Assembly (NCBI GenBank): GCA_905198835.1
Contig: CAJKDY010000011.1
Coordinates: 25,510-89,509 of the forward strand
Length of the DNA: 64,000 nucleotides
DNA from: an uncultured Eubacteriales bacterium
Lineage (GTDB): Bacteria; Bacillota; Clostridia; Oscillospirales; Oscillospiraceae
Direction: 5' to 3'
The notes beneath the pieces are model-generated. The model was not told where the DNA came from. It made no database searches and saw only the letters and a list, made by a program, of their open reading frames with translations. A program made the translations under genes and the position numbers. How positions within the stretch are numbered: position 1 is the stretch's first letter; each line of letters starts with the position of its first letter. Below, piece by piece: positions 49,576-58,160 of this stretch.

Positions 49576-51321
49576 TCAGGGCAGCGCGTATTTATGGATA
49601 TACTCCCGGTAGCGCTCCTGAAAATCCTCGCTGTCGTCGCGCATCTCACGCAGAGATCGATGCAGGTCAAAATTGTCATGGGCGGCGTCTATCACACACC
49701 CGGCAATATTGGAGCAATGGTCCGCCGCGCGCTCCAGGTTGGTCAGCATATCCAGCCACGCAAAGCCCGCGTCGATGGTACAGCCTCCCTTTTGCAGCCG
49801 CAGGATATGGCGGGTACGCAGGCGCTCCTTCAGCCGGTCGATGACCTGCTCCAGCGGCTCCACCTTGGCGGCGGCTGTCAGGTCGTTGTGGAGAAACGCG
49901 GCAAGGGCCAGATCCAAAATATCGTTGACCGCCGCGGAGATCACCGCCAGTTCCCCCGTGGCCGCCTCGGTGAGCCGCAGGTCCTTGCTGCGCAGCTCCT
50001 CCGCGGATTCCACCAGGTTGACCGCATGATCCGCGAGACGCTCAAAGTCCCCGATCATCTTCAGCAACTTCGCCGCCTCTCGACTGTCCGCTTCGCTGAT
50101 CTGCCGGGCGCTCAAGTTGACCAGGTAAGTCCCCAGCATATCCTCGTCATGGTCGGTCTTGGTCTCCTGCTCCCGGATAGCGGCGGCGGCTTCGGGTGAA
50201 TAGTCCCGCAGCAGGTCAAGCGATCCCTTTAGGGCCGACACAGCGGTCTGAGCCATATCGGCGGCCACGACCTGGCACCGCTCCAGAGCGATGGAGGGGG
50301 TGGTAAACAGCCGCTCGTCCAGCTCGGAAAAGGTCTCCGGCTGCTTGGCGTCCGGGACAAGGGCCGTCACCAGCCGCTCCAGAAGGCCGGACAGCGGCAG
50401 CATCAGCACCGTGCACAGGACGTTGAACACCGAGTGGGCCACGGCAATGCCCCACAGGGACGCCGGCTCATCCAGCAGAGGCAGATGGAGCAGCCACCGC
50501 GCCAGGCAGAAGACCGACAGCCACACCGCCGTTCCGATGATATTGAAGCAGAGGTGGACCATCGCAGCCCGCTTGGCGTTCTTGTTGGCCCCCACCGAGG
50601 AGATCAGCGCCGTGACGCAGGTACCGATATTCTGGCCCATGATGATGGGGATGGCCGCCCCATAGGATACCTGACCGGTGGCCGCCAGCGCCTGCAAAAT
50701 GCCCACGGAGGCGGAGCTGGACTGGATGATGGCGGTCAGGGCCGTACCGGCCAGCACGCCCAGGACCGGGTTTTTGAACAGGAGAAACAGCTGCTGGAAG
50801 GCAGGAACGTCCCGCAGTCCGGCCACCGCGCCGGACATGGTCTCCATGCCGAACATCAGCGTGGCAAAGCCCAGCAGGATCATGCCGGTGTCTTTCTTTT
50901 TCGCGTCCTTGACGAACATATAGAGGATGATCCCCACAAAGGCCAGCACCGGTGTGAAGGACGAGGGCTTCAGGAGCTGGATAAACAGGTTCCCGCTGTC
51001 GATACCCGCCAGGCTCAGGATCCACGCCGTGACCGTGGTGCCGATGTTGGCCCCCATGATGATATTGATGGCCTGCTTGAGGGTCATGAGCCCGGAATTG
51101 ACAAAGCCCACCACCATGACGGTGGTGGCGGAGGAGCTCTGGATCACGGCGGTGACACCAAGGCCGGTCAGCAGTCCGGCCACCTTGCCGGTAGTCAATG
51201 TTTCGAGCAGGGACCGAAGCTGCCCCCCTGCCCGTCTCTCCAGCGCCTGGCCCATGATATTCATGCCAAACAAAAATAAGCTCAGCCCGCCGATCAAGGT
51301 AAGCACATTGAAAATATCCAT
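49576..51321 (-). CDS. Sodium-dependent phosphate transporter with PhoU-like C-terminal domain
   Basis: 581 residues. The NptA/PNaS membrane domain (residues 1-315) has the two inverted QSSSATT and QSSSAS repeats that bind sodium and phosphate. The C-terminal 220 residues are a helical PhoU-like domain (IGDFERLADHAVNLVE, NLERAADHCSNIA). It imports phosphate. TGTAAA direct repeats on the plus strand upstream resemble Pho boxes, and a PhoR-like kinase follows in the same direction, so phosphate control is likely. Confidence 0.93.
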   Translation of the reverse strand: MDIFNVLTLIGGLSLFLFGMNIMGQALERRAGGQLRSLLETLTTGKVAGLLTGLGVTAVIQSSSATTVMVVGFVNSGLMTLKQAINIIMGANIGTTVTAWILSLAGIDSGNLFIQLLKPSSFTPVLAFVGIILYMFVKDAKKKDTGMILLGFATLMFGMETMSGAVAGLRDVPAFQQLFLLFKNPVLGVLAGTALTAIIQSSSASVGILQALAATGQVSYGAAIPIIMGQNIGTCVTALISSVGANKNAKRAAMVHLCFNIIGTAVWLSVFCLARWLLHLPLLDEPASLWGIAVAHSVFNVLCTVLMLPLSGLLERLVTALVPDAKQPETFSELDERLFTTPSIALERCQVVAADMAQTAVSALKGSLDLLRDYSPEAAAAIREQETKTDHDEDMLGTYLVNLSARQISEADSREAAKLLKMIGDFERLADHAVNLVESAEELRSKDLRLTEAATGELAVISAAVNDILDLALAAFLHNDLTAAAKVEPLEQVIDRLKERLRTRHILRLQKGGCTIDAGFAWLDMLTNLERAADHCSNIAGCVIDAAHDNFDLHRSLREMRDDSEDFQERYREYIHKYALP

Positions 51322-51371
51322 GCAAGGTTTACCTCCATGTTATCTCCTTTTCTTGAAGATAGCAAGAGGGT

Positions 51372-51411
51372 TGTAAAATTTACTATCAGCGTTGTGTAAA
51401 ATCCATGTAAA
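51372..51411 (-). promoter_or_regulatory. Candidate Pho boxes upstream of the phosphate transporter
   Basis: Minus-strand TTTACA repeats at 51406-51411, 51395-51400 and 51372-51377. The first two are exactly 11 bases apart and the third 23 bases further, close to the helical period of Bacillus-type PhoP sites. Confidence 0.55.
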
Positions 51412-51440
51412 GTCAACGGGGAGCTCTCTGGAAGTCCTAT

Positions 51441-52820
51441 TTACTCCACGCCGGTCAGGAGGATGTCCCCCTTGTCCTCGGCACTTTTTTCAGCCGTTCT
51501 ACGGGTATAAAGGTAGAGGGCCGCCACCAACGCGGTGGAGAGGAGGTCCGCCACCGGCTGTGCCCACGCCAGCCCGGCCGCGCCTAAAGCGGCGTTCAAA
51601 AGAAACAACGCCGGGATATAGATCATCCCCTGTCGGCTGAGGTTGACGATCAACGCCGCCGTGGCCGCGCCCATAGCTTGAAGCGCATTGCTGAACACAT
51701 AGAATACGCCGAACAGGAAGCTGGTGGTCAGCAGGATGCGGACAAACTGTACCGCATAGTCAAAGGCAGCCGCATCGGTGAGGAACGCGCTCACGATCCC
51801 ATCCGCAAAGAGATAGCATACCCCGGTCATAACTACGCTGAGCGCCAGCGAAAACGCAAGGGAAAACTTCATCACCTTTTTGAACCGCTCCCACAGCTTC
51901 GCTCCAACGCAGTAGCCTAAAAGGGGTTGGACCCCCTGCCCAAAGCCGATACAGATCATGCCGGTCATCATCGTCACCTTCATGGCCACGCCGATCCCCG
52001 CCAGCGCCATGTCGCCATAGTCTGTCATAAGAGCGTTGACGATGATCTGGCTGACGCTCATGAGCAGTGATCCCAAGGACGCCGGAATACCAATAGACAA
52101 AACGCCGGAGCATACGCCGCCGCCCAGGGCGCAGTCTTTGGGATGAATACTGAGAGTGGATCTTCCCCGCAGAAAATATAGGATATAGTAGCCTGCACCA
52201 ACCACATTGCCGATCACAGTGGCAATGGCCGCACCAGCAATATCCCATCCGCAGACCAGAATAAAGATCGGGTCTAAAACCACGTTGAGAAGGTTGCCTA
52301 TGAGCTGGCCCATCATAGCTTTCCCGGACTGCCCCTCAGCCCGGATCACGTTGGAATAGCAGTTCCCGACCAGGACAAAGGGACCGCAGCAGCTTACGAT
52401 GGTCAGATATGTTTTGGCGTATTCCCAGGTGTCCGGCGTGGCCCCGATCCAGCCGAGGATGTTCTCCATGAACAGCAGGAAAAAGGCCGACATAGCAACG
52501 CCCACCGCAACGCAGCCCCACATACAGAAAGAACAGACCTTTTTCGCGTAGTCCTGCCGTCCCTGCCCCAGCGCGCGGGAAATGACCGAGGTGCCACCCA
52601 TGCCAAACACGGTGCCGACTGCCATGAAAATCAGGAATACCGGCGTGGCCAGGGAGACGGCAGCCACCTGGAGCGCGTCATGGGTCTGGCCGATAAAGAA
52701 AGTGTCCGCCAGGTTGTAGATCAATACCATCAACATGGCCGCCATTGCCGGCAGGGCGTTTTTCATGACCGCCTGTGGGACCGGCGTATCGCGAAACAGC
52801 TCGTTTAAATTATTCTTCAT
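51441..52820 (-). CDS. MATE-family multidrug efflux protein
   Basis: 459 residues, 12 hydrophobic segments in two homologous halves (YNLADTFFIGQ in the first; GFGQGVQPLLGYCVGAKLWERF in the second). It exports cationic or other organic compounds with sodium or protons. It lies 81 bases downstream of a marR-type gene transcribed in the same direction, which probably represses it. Start ATG 52820 follows GGGAGGA. Substrates unknown. Confidence 0.92.
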   Translation of the reverse strand: MKNNLNELFRDTPVPQAVMKNALPAMAAMLMVLIYNLADTFFIGQTHDALQVAAVSLATPVFLIFMAVGTVFGMGGTSVISRALGQGRQDYAKKVCSFCMWGCVAVGVAMSAFFLLFMENILGWIGATPDTWEYAKTYLTIVSCCGPFVLVGNCYSNVIRAEGQSGKAMMGQLIGNLLNVVLDPIFILVCGWDIAGAAIATVIGNVVGAGYYILYFLRGRSTLSIHPKDCALGGGVCSGVLSIGIPASLGSLLMSVSQIIVNALMTDYGDMALAGIGVAMKVTMMTGMICIGFGQGVQPLLGYCVGAKLWERFKKVMKFSLAFSLALSVVMTGVCYLFADGIVSAFLTDAAAFDYAVQFVRILLTTSFLFGVFYVFSNALQAMGAATAALIVNLSRQGMIYIPALFLLNAALGAAGLAWAQPVADLLSTALVAALYLYTRRTAEKSAEDKGDILLTGVE

Positions 52821-52871
52821 AAATTCCTCCCAAATCTTAGCAAGATATCAATAGCAAGCTATTATTATGTC

Positions 52872-52905
52872 GTAAGAAAATACCCGCTCCCGGGTATTTT
52901 CTTAC
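52872..52905 (-). other. Stem-loop between marR and MATE genes
   Basis: 15-bp stem GTAAGAAAATACCCG and complement, loop CTCC, overlapping the marR stop codon. It could reduce read-through into the MATE gene or protect the marR mRNA end. Confidence 0.5.
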
Positions 52906-53327
52906 CGCAACGTATCGCAGACCTTTTTGAGTAGAGAATAGAAAATGCCTTTTTCCGTCTCTGTCAGTCCGGAGAGCAGACGCTCCTCCGCCTGTATGCG
53001 GTACACGTCGGTCCTTTGCACGCGCTCCAGGCCCGCAGGCGTGAGCTTGACGAGCTTGACGCGCCGGTCTTGAATGTCGCCAAATACCTGCACCAGGGCT
53101 TTCCGCTCCAAGCGGGAAACGATCCCCGCCACCGTGGACTGCGCCACATGGAGCCGCCGTTCCAGCTCCTTCAAGGTAAGCTGTCCGTCCGAGACGGCAT
53201 GCAGTTCCAAAAGCGTGCCCAACTGCGTGAGCGTCAGGTCCTGGCCGCGAAGAACATTGTTCGCATTCTTCTCCAGCTCATCGTTGATCATTTTCAGCAG
53301 CGGCCCACACTCCTGCCGTTTTTTCAT
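52902..53327 (-). CDS. MarR-family transcriptional regulator
   Basis: 141-residue winged-helix regulator: LTLTQLGTLLELHAVSDGQLTLKELERRLHVAQSTVAGIVSRLERKALV with wing DRRVKLVKLTPAG. MarR proteins bind DNA as dimers and lose affinity when a small ligand binds. ATG 53327 follows GAGGAGGC. The MATE efflux gene lies directly downstream and is the likely target. Confidence 0.93.
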   Translation of the reverse strand: MKKRQECGPLLKMINDELEKNANNVLRGQDLTLTQLGTLLELHAVSDGQLTLKELERRLHVAQSTVAGIVSRLERKALVQVFGDIQDRRVKLVKLTPAGLERVQRTDVYRIQAEERLLSGLTETEKGIFYSLLKKVCDTLR

Positions 53328-53425
53328 TGGCGTGCCTCCTCTCCGCAAAATATAATAGCATGCTTTTGCTTTGATGTCAATAGATATCCATCGGAGCTGT
53401 TAAATTCGTCGATGGTCGGAAGGGA

Positions 53426-54532
53426 TCAGCCTTCAAAATAGGCCGCGATCTGTTTCATCTTCGCGCTTTGGGGGGTATGGAAAGGGCAACGCTGGTCGCA
53501 GTGGCCGCAACCAACGCAGGCCCCCGCTTTGACGCTCAGCTTGTCGTAGTGGCCCGCCGCCATGTCGTCCCCTACCTGGGCCAGGTCGTAGTATTTATTC
53601 ACCAGGCCGATGTCGATCCCGGCGGGACAAGGGAGGCAGTGGTTGCAGTAGACGCAGTTGCCCAGAGCCGCCGCGGGGGTGAACTGACCGATGACGGAGT
53701 AGTCCTTCTCCGCTTCAGGCGCGTCACCAAAGCCCAGCAGGGCCTTCAGATCCTCCATCCCCCGCACGCCGGGCACCACCGCCAGGACACCGGGCCGGTC
53801 CAGGGCGTACTGGATGCACTGATAGCGGGTCATGGCGATGCGGAAGGGCGAGGCCTTTTCGCTCAGCAGTTTGCCGCCGTGGAAGGGCTTCATCACCGAG
53901 ATGCCCACACCCTCCGCCTGACAGCGGCGAAAGAGCTCGGCGCGCTCGGCGTTGGTGCCAATGCCGTACTCGTCTCCCTGCTCCAAATCGTAGGCGGGGT
54001 TGATGGAGAACATCATCATATCCGCCACGCCCTCGTCCAGGATCTGATGGGCTACGGCAGGAGTGTGAGAGGAAAAACCGATGTAGTGGATCTTACCCGC
54101 CGCCTTCATCTCCTGGGCAAAGTCCAAAATACCGTCGTCGATGATCCGCTCGGCGTCGGCCTCCTCATCGACACAGTGGAGAAAGCCGAAGTCGGCGTAG
54201 TTGGCACCCAGGGTGTCCAGCTCCCAGTCAAACATATCTTGAATTTCTTTCAGGTCCCGGCTCCAGCCATACTCTCCTTTTGCGTTATAGACCGCGCCGA
54301 AATGGAGCTGGAAGAACACCTGGTCCCGCCGTCCGGCGATGGCCCGGCCAAAGGGGGCGTAGACGTTTCTCCCTCCGGCGCACAGGTCGAAGAAGTTGAC
54401 GCCGTGATCCAAAGCGGTTCGGACCACCGCCTCGATCTCGCTGTCCGAAGCCTTCTGGATACCGCCCATGCCCAAGCCGAGGGCACTGAATTGCTCTCCC
54501 CTTGCTCCGTGAGGCAGCTTACGATATTCCAT
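53426..54532 (-). CDS. Aldo/keto reductase with C-terminal ferredoxin-type domain (1)
   Basis: 368 residues. An aldo/keto reductase barrel (GVNFFDLCAGG, LDTLGANYADFGFLHCVD, GKIHYIGFSSH) is followed by a C-terminal domain with CVYCNHCLPCP and CVGCGHCDQRCP cysteine sets for two [4Fe-4S] clusters. The catalytic tyrosine position is altered relative to classic reductases (Cys-Ala-Gly-Gly), which raises doubt about normal chemistry. Lies 12 bases after a homologous gene; the pair is one operon. Substrate unknown. Confidence 0.9.
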   Translation of the reverse strand: MEYRKLPHGARGEQFSALGLGMGGIQKASDSEIEAVVRTALDHGVNFFDLCAGGRNVYAPFGRAIAGRRDQVFFQLHFGAVYNAKGEYGWSRDLKEIQDMFDWELDTLGANYADFGFLHCVDEEADAERIIDDGILDFAQEMKAAGKIHYIGFSSHTPAVAHQILDEGVADMMMFSINPAYDLEQGDEYGIGTNAERAELFRRCQAEGVGISVMKPFHGGKLLSEKASPFRIAMTRYQCIQYALDRPGVLAVVPGVRGMEDLKALLGFGDAPEAEKDYSVIGQFTPAAALGNCVYCNHCLPCPAGIDIGLVNKYYDLAQVGDDMAAGHYDKLSVKAGACVGCGHCDQRCPFHTPQSAKMKQIAAYFEG

Positions 54533-54544
54533 GCTTCTCGCTCC

Positions 54545-55657
54545 TTATTTCTCAAATTCCCTAGCCACGTCCGTCAGCAGCTTCCGGATGGGCAGATGCT
54601 GGGGACAGGCCTGTTCACATTTGCCGCACTTGACGCAGGCGCTGGCCTTTCCTCCCATTTTAGTGTGGACCTGGCCGTAATAATAGTCGGCGTTCCAGTC
54701 GTGATAGATCTGCTTGGTGTTCATCACGGCAAAGAGGTCGGGAATGGAGATGTGCATGGGGCAGCCGTCCACACAGTACCGGCAGGCGGTACAGGGGATC
54801 AGGTTCATCCCCTTGAATACCTCGCGCACCTTATCGATCGCTTCCATTTCCCGCTTACTAAGCGGTTGGAAGTCCCGCATATAGCTGATATTGTCCTCCA
54901 TCTGCTCCATGCTGCTCATGCCCGACAGGACCATCTCCATCCCCTCAAAGCCCGCGGCGTAGCGAATGGCATAGCTGGCCGGGGACCCGCCGCGGAGCTG
55001 GTCCAGGATCAGCTGCGCCTTTTCCGGCAGGTTCACCAGATTGCCGCCCTTCACCGGCTCCATCACGATGACAGGCTTATTGAACCTCCGGCAGACCTCG
55101 TAGACCTCACGGCTTTGGACCGCCGGATCGTCATAGTCCACATAGTTGAACTGGATCTGCACTACCTCGATCTGGGGGTAATCCGTCAAGATCTGCTCCA
55201 GCACCTGGGCGGTGTCGTGAAAGGAGATGCCAAAGTGCCGGATCTTCCCCTCCGCCTTCAGCTCCAGCGCCGTTTCATAGGCCTGGCACTCCCGGAAGTG
55301 CGGGTAGTTCCCCGCGCCTTGGGCGTGCATCAGGTAGAAGTCGAAATAGTCCACCCCGCAGGCCTCCAGCTGGCTTTCAAAAAAGGGGCGGATGTCGGCC
55401 TGGGTCTTGAAGAAATCCCCGGTGAGTTTGTCGGTGAGGATGTACGCCTCTCTGGGGTAACGGCAGGTCAAGCACTCCTTCAAAGCCAGCTCGCTCTTAC
55501 CCTGAAGGTAGCCATGGGCGGTGTCAAAATAGTTGAAGCCAGCGTTCAGAAAGGCATCCACCATCCGGCAGGTCTGGGGAAGATCTATCTCCCCGTCCGT
55601 CATGGGCAGCCGCATAAAGCCAAAACCCAGCTTCTTTTTCACATTCTCAAAACACAC
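54545..55657 (-). CDS. Aldo/keto reductase with C-terminal ferredoxin-type domain (2)
   Basis: 370 residues. FNYFDTAHGYLQGKSE carries the expected Asp and Tyr, LTDKLTG the Lys and YLMHAQGAGN the His of the aldo/keto reductase tetrad, and CTACRYCVDGCP plus CVKCGKCEQACP bind two [4Fe-4S] clusters. Start is GTG at 55657 behind AAAGGAGGAG. It heads a two-gene operon with the related gene downstream. It could move electrons between NAD(P)H, a carbonyl substrate and ferredoxin-like partners; substrate unknown. Confidence 0.9.
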   Translation of the reverse strand: MCFENVKKKLGFGFMRLPMTDGEIDLPQTCRMVDAFLNAGFNYFDTAHGYLQGKSELALKECLTCRYPREAYILTDKLTGDFFKTQADIRPFFESQLEACGVDYFDFYLMHAQGAGNYPHFRECQAYETALELKAEGKIRHFGISFHDTAQVLEQILTDYPQIEVVQIQFNYVDYDDPAVQSREVYEVCRRFNKPVIVMEPVKGGNLVNLPEKAQLILDQLRGGSPASYAIRYAAGFEGMEMVLSGMSSMEQMEDNISYMRDFQPLSKREMEAIDKVREVFKGMNLIPCTACRYCVDGCPMHISIPDLFAVMNTKQIYHDWNADYYYGQVHTKMGGKASACVKCGKCEQACPQHLPIRKLLTDVAREFEK

Positions 55658-55707
55658 CGTGCGTCTCCTCCTTTTTTAGGTGGTCTTTCCTCTTTCTCAC
55701 ATGCTTT

Positions 55708-55736
55708 ATGATATCATAGCTCTGTTCAAAATACAA
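55708..55736 (-). promoter_or_regulatory. Promoter of the aldo/keto reductase pair
   Basis: Minus strand: TTGTAT, 17-base spacer, TATCAT, about 50 bases before the GTG start. Confidence 0.55.
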
Positions 55737-55858
55737 TGTGATCCTTGCCGGTCGGGACGTAGCCGTGCCGGCTGATCGAATCGCCACCACCCACGGGATG
55801 AATCCTCTTGCCGCAAATATCGTAGGCGTCACCAGGGCAATTTTGTGCAAAAGTCCCT

Positions 55859-55887
55859 TTGCGATCCAAGCAGCGAAGTGCTAAACT
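55859..55887 (+). promoter_or_regulatory. Promoter of the MATE leader transcript
   Basis: TTGCGA, 17-base spacer, TAAACT; places the start near 55894. Confidence 0.6.
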
Positions 55888-55893
55888 ATGGGA

Positions 55894-56042
55894 GAACTAA
55901 ATAGGCAATCAACGACACATGCAGCGCCCGGTGCGCGTAAGTCTGATCACGGTACGGATGCGGCGATGTGTTGGTGGGTGATGAGCAACGGCATATGCGT
56001 CTGCATATGCCGTTTTTTGCTGAGAAAACGGAGGTTTCTTTG
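55894..56042 (+). ncRNA. Structured leader of a MATE gene, candidate riboswitch
   Basis: About 150 bases. ACACAT near 55914 can pair with ATGTGT near 55972, enclosing a GCGC-N5-GCGC hairpin and CGTA/TACG; the segment CAATCAACGACAC precedes it. A full terminator follows (55987-56018), then the ribosome site. A terminator-bearing leader before a MATE gene in a clostridium suggests a ligand-controlled element such as guanidine-IV (mepA). The class is a guess; the leader itself is well supported. Confidence 0.5.
55987..56018 (+). terminator. Terminator in the MATE leader
   Basis: 12-bp perfect stem AACGGCATATGC/GCATATGCCGTT, loop GTCT, then TTTT; 25 bases before the MATE ATG, so it acts as an attenuator. 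Confidence 0.85.
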
Positions 56043-57401
56043 ATGGAAAACAGCAGCTATCTCGGTACGGAGCGCCTGGGCGTCCTGCTCCGCAAATTTG
56101 CCATCCCCTGCATCTTCTCCCTGATCATCTCCTGCCTCTATAACATCGTAGACCAGATCTTTGTAGGCAACGGCGTGGGCTATCTGGGCAACGCCGCCAC
56201 CGGCGTCATCTTCCCGATCACCGTAGTGGGCTGGGGGCTGAGCCTGTTCTTTGGCGACGGCGCCGCCGCCTGGCTGAGCATGGCGCTGGGCCAAAACAAG
56301 GGAGAGAACATCCACCGCTCTGTGGGTAATGCCGTGCTGGGGTCCTTTTGCTCCGGCGTGGTGGTCGTTCTCATCGCCTATCTGTGGGGCGACGGCCTGC
56401 TCCGGCTCATCGGCGCTACCGATGCCAACCTTGCGATGGCTCACGACTATGGCGTCATCATCTTTGCCATGATGCCCCTTGCCATGGTCCAAAACACCCT
56501 GGCCTCTATCATCCGGGCCGACGGCAGTCCGAAATACGCCATGGCCGCCATGCAGGCGGGCGCGATCCTCAACATCATTGGCGACCCGGTGGCTATCTTT
56601 GTGCTGGACCTGGGCATCCGGGGCGCGGCCTGGGCCACCATTCTGGGGCAATTCGTCAGCTTTCTGATCTGCGTCGCTTACCTGCCCCGGGCCAAGACCT
56701 TTCGGATAAACAAGCACAGCTTCCGACCCAGCTGGAAGCTGCTGAAGCCGGTCATGGCCCTGGGCACGTCGAGCCTGCTGACCCATCTCTCCATTGTGGT
56801 CATCACCGTCGTCAACAACATCCTGCTGGTGCGCTATGGCGCGCAGTCGGTCTATGGCGAAGACGTTCCCTTGGCGGCCTTTGTGGTCATTATGAAACTC
56901 TTTCAGATCGTGCTGAACATCGCCATTGGCATTGCCGCCGGGGCCCAGCCCATCGTGGGCTATAACTACGGCGCCGGGAAATATGACCGGGTGCGGACGC
57001 TGTTCCAGCTGATGGTGAAGTGGACAGCCATCGTGGGACTCTTTTGCACGGTGCTGGTAGAGGCAATCCCCGGCGTGTTCATCCGGGCGTTTGGTTCGGC
57101 GGACGACCCCATGTACTTTGACTTTGCCGTTTTGTGTCTGCGCATCTATCTGTCGCTGATCCTCTTTACCTGCGTGCAAAAGGTCTGCGCCATCTTCCTC
57201 CAGTCCATCGGCAAGGCAAAGGCCGCCGCGCCCTTGTCCATCCTGCGGGATGTGCTGCTCATCGTATTTTCTCTGCTTATTCCCATAGCGCTGGGCGTCA
57301 CCGGCATCTTCTGGGCCGCGCCCATTGCCGATGTGCTGGCCCTCGCCGTAACGGGCGTCGTCATCCTGCGGGTGTGGCGGGAATTGAAAATTACTCCATA
57401 G
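56043..57401 (+). CDS. MATE-family multidrug efflux protein, MepA-like
   Basis: 452 residues with 12 hydrophobic segments. YLGTERLGVLLRKFAIPCIFSLIISCLYNIVDQIFVGNGVGYLGNAA is the MepA-type start; AAGAQPIVGYNYGAGKYDRV marks the second half. GGAGG lies 8 bases before ATG 56043. Expression is probably set by the leader terminator just upstream. If that leader senses guanidine, guanidine-like cations would be exported; otherwise the substrates are unknown. Confidence 0.92.
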   Translation: MENSSYLGTERLGVLLRKFAIPCIFSLIISCLYNIVDQIFVGNGVGYLGNAATGVIFPITVVGWGLSLFFGDGAAAWLSMALGQNKGENIHRSVGNAVLGSFCSGVVVVLIAYLWGDGLLRLIGATDANLAMAHDYGVIIFAMMPLAMVQNTLASIIRADGSPKYAMAAMQAGAILNIIGDPVAIFVLDLGIRGAAWATILGQFVSFLICVAYLPRAKTFRINKHSFRPSWKLLKPVMALGTSSLLTHLSIVVITVVNNILLVRYGAQSVYGEDVPLAAFVVIMKLFQIVLNIAIGIAAGAQPIVGYNYGAGKYDRVRTLFQLMVKWTAIVGLFCTVLVEAIPGVFIRAFGSADDPMYFDFAVLCLRIYLSLILFTCVQKVCAIFLQSIGKAKAAAPLSILRDVLLIVFSLLIPIALGVTGIFWAAPIADVLALAVTGVVILRVWRELKITP

Positions 57402-57403
57402 GC

Positions 57404-57445
57404 AAAGAAAAAACGCCCCGTGAGGTCAACCGGCCTCACGGGGCG
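57404..57445 (-). terminator. Terminator of the GNAT gene
   Basis: 12-bp stem CGCCCCGTGAGG/CCTCACGGGGCG with 8-base loop; TTTTTTCTTT follows on the minus strand. It may also slow the convergent MATE transcript. Confidence 0.85.
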
Positions 57446-57461
57446 CTCTGTTACGCGTTGG

Positions 57462-58034
57462 TCATCCCATTTCATGCCGGCTTTTGAGGTCGCGGGTCAC
57501 GGACGGCTGGTGGGCTGTGTGCGCCCCAAGGATCCGCTCCATCCAGATCATATCGTACCAGCGGCCAAATTTATACCCGCACCGGTGGAACCGGCCTACC
57601 TGCGCAAAGCCGAGGTGGGCGTGAAAATCCGCGCTGTTGGTAGTCAGATATTCGTCCTCCACCTCCGGGTAGCCGATGCAGGCATAGAGGTTCAGGATGC
57701 CCATCGCCTGCAATCTGGCCGCCAGGGCTTCGTAGAGCCTCCGGCCCATCCCCTGCTTTTGCGCGCGGCGGTCCAGGTAGATGGTCACCTCGCAGGACCA
57801 GTCGTAGGCCGCCCGACCCACGAAGGCGCCGGCGTAAGCGTAACCCAGCGCCGCGCCGTCCTGCTCGATGACAAGGTAGGGGTAGCGCTCCATGGTCCGC
57901 CGCATACGCCCTTGAAATTCCTCCAGGGACGGGGTCTCGTACTCAAAGGTGATGGCGGTGTTTTTCACATAGTAGTCGTATATCCGCAAGAGCCGCTCGG
58001 CATCCGCCAGAGTGGCGTCGCGAACGATCGGCAT
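57462..58034 (-). CDS. GNAT acetyltransferase, phosphinothricin/methionine-sulfoximine type
   Basis: 190 residues matching the Pat/MnaT group: IRDAT-like start PIVRDATLADAERLLRIYDYYVKNTAITFE, acetyl-CoA site DRRAQKQGMGRRLYEAL, and the family end CIGYPEVEDEY...HAHLGFAQVGRFHRCGYKFGRWYDMIWME. Relatives acetylate glutamate or methionine analogues and protect the cell. ATG 58034 follows AGGGGGCGGTG. Monocistronic. Confidence 0.9.
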   Translation of the reverse strand: MPIVRDATLADAERLLRIYDYYVKNTAITFEYETPSLEEFQGRMRRTMERYPYLVIEQDGAALGYAYAGAFVGRAAYDWSCEVTIYLDRRAQKQGMGRRLYEALAARLQAMGILNLYACIGYPEVEDEYLTTNSADFHAHLGFAQVGRFHRCGYKFGRWYDMIWMERILGAHTAHQPSVTRDLKSRHEMG

Positions 58035-58160
58035 GGTCACCGCCCCCTTCGTGGATGGATCGTGGTCACAGTATATCACCCGTCAAGGACAGATGCAACC
58101 CTTCGCCGTCAAATGTCCAGTTTTTTGGACCCACTCCACGATCCAGACGCAGGCGTATCC

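Noticed and set aside
53468..55711. 747-codon plus-strand open frame opposite the aldo/keto reductases
   Set aside because: Both opposite genes have clear motifs and ribosome sites; this frame has neither.
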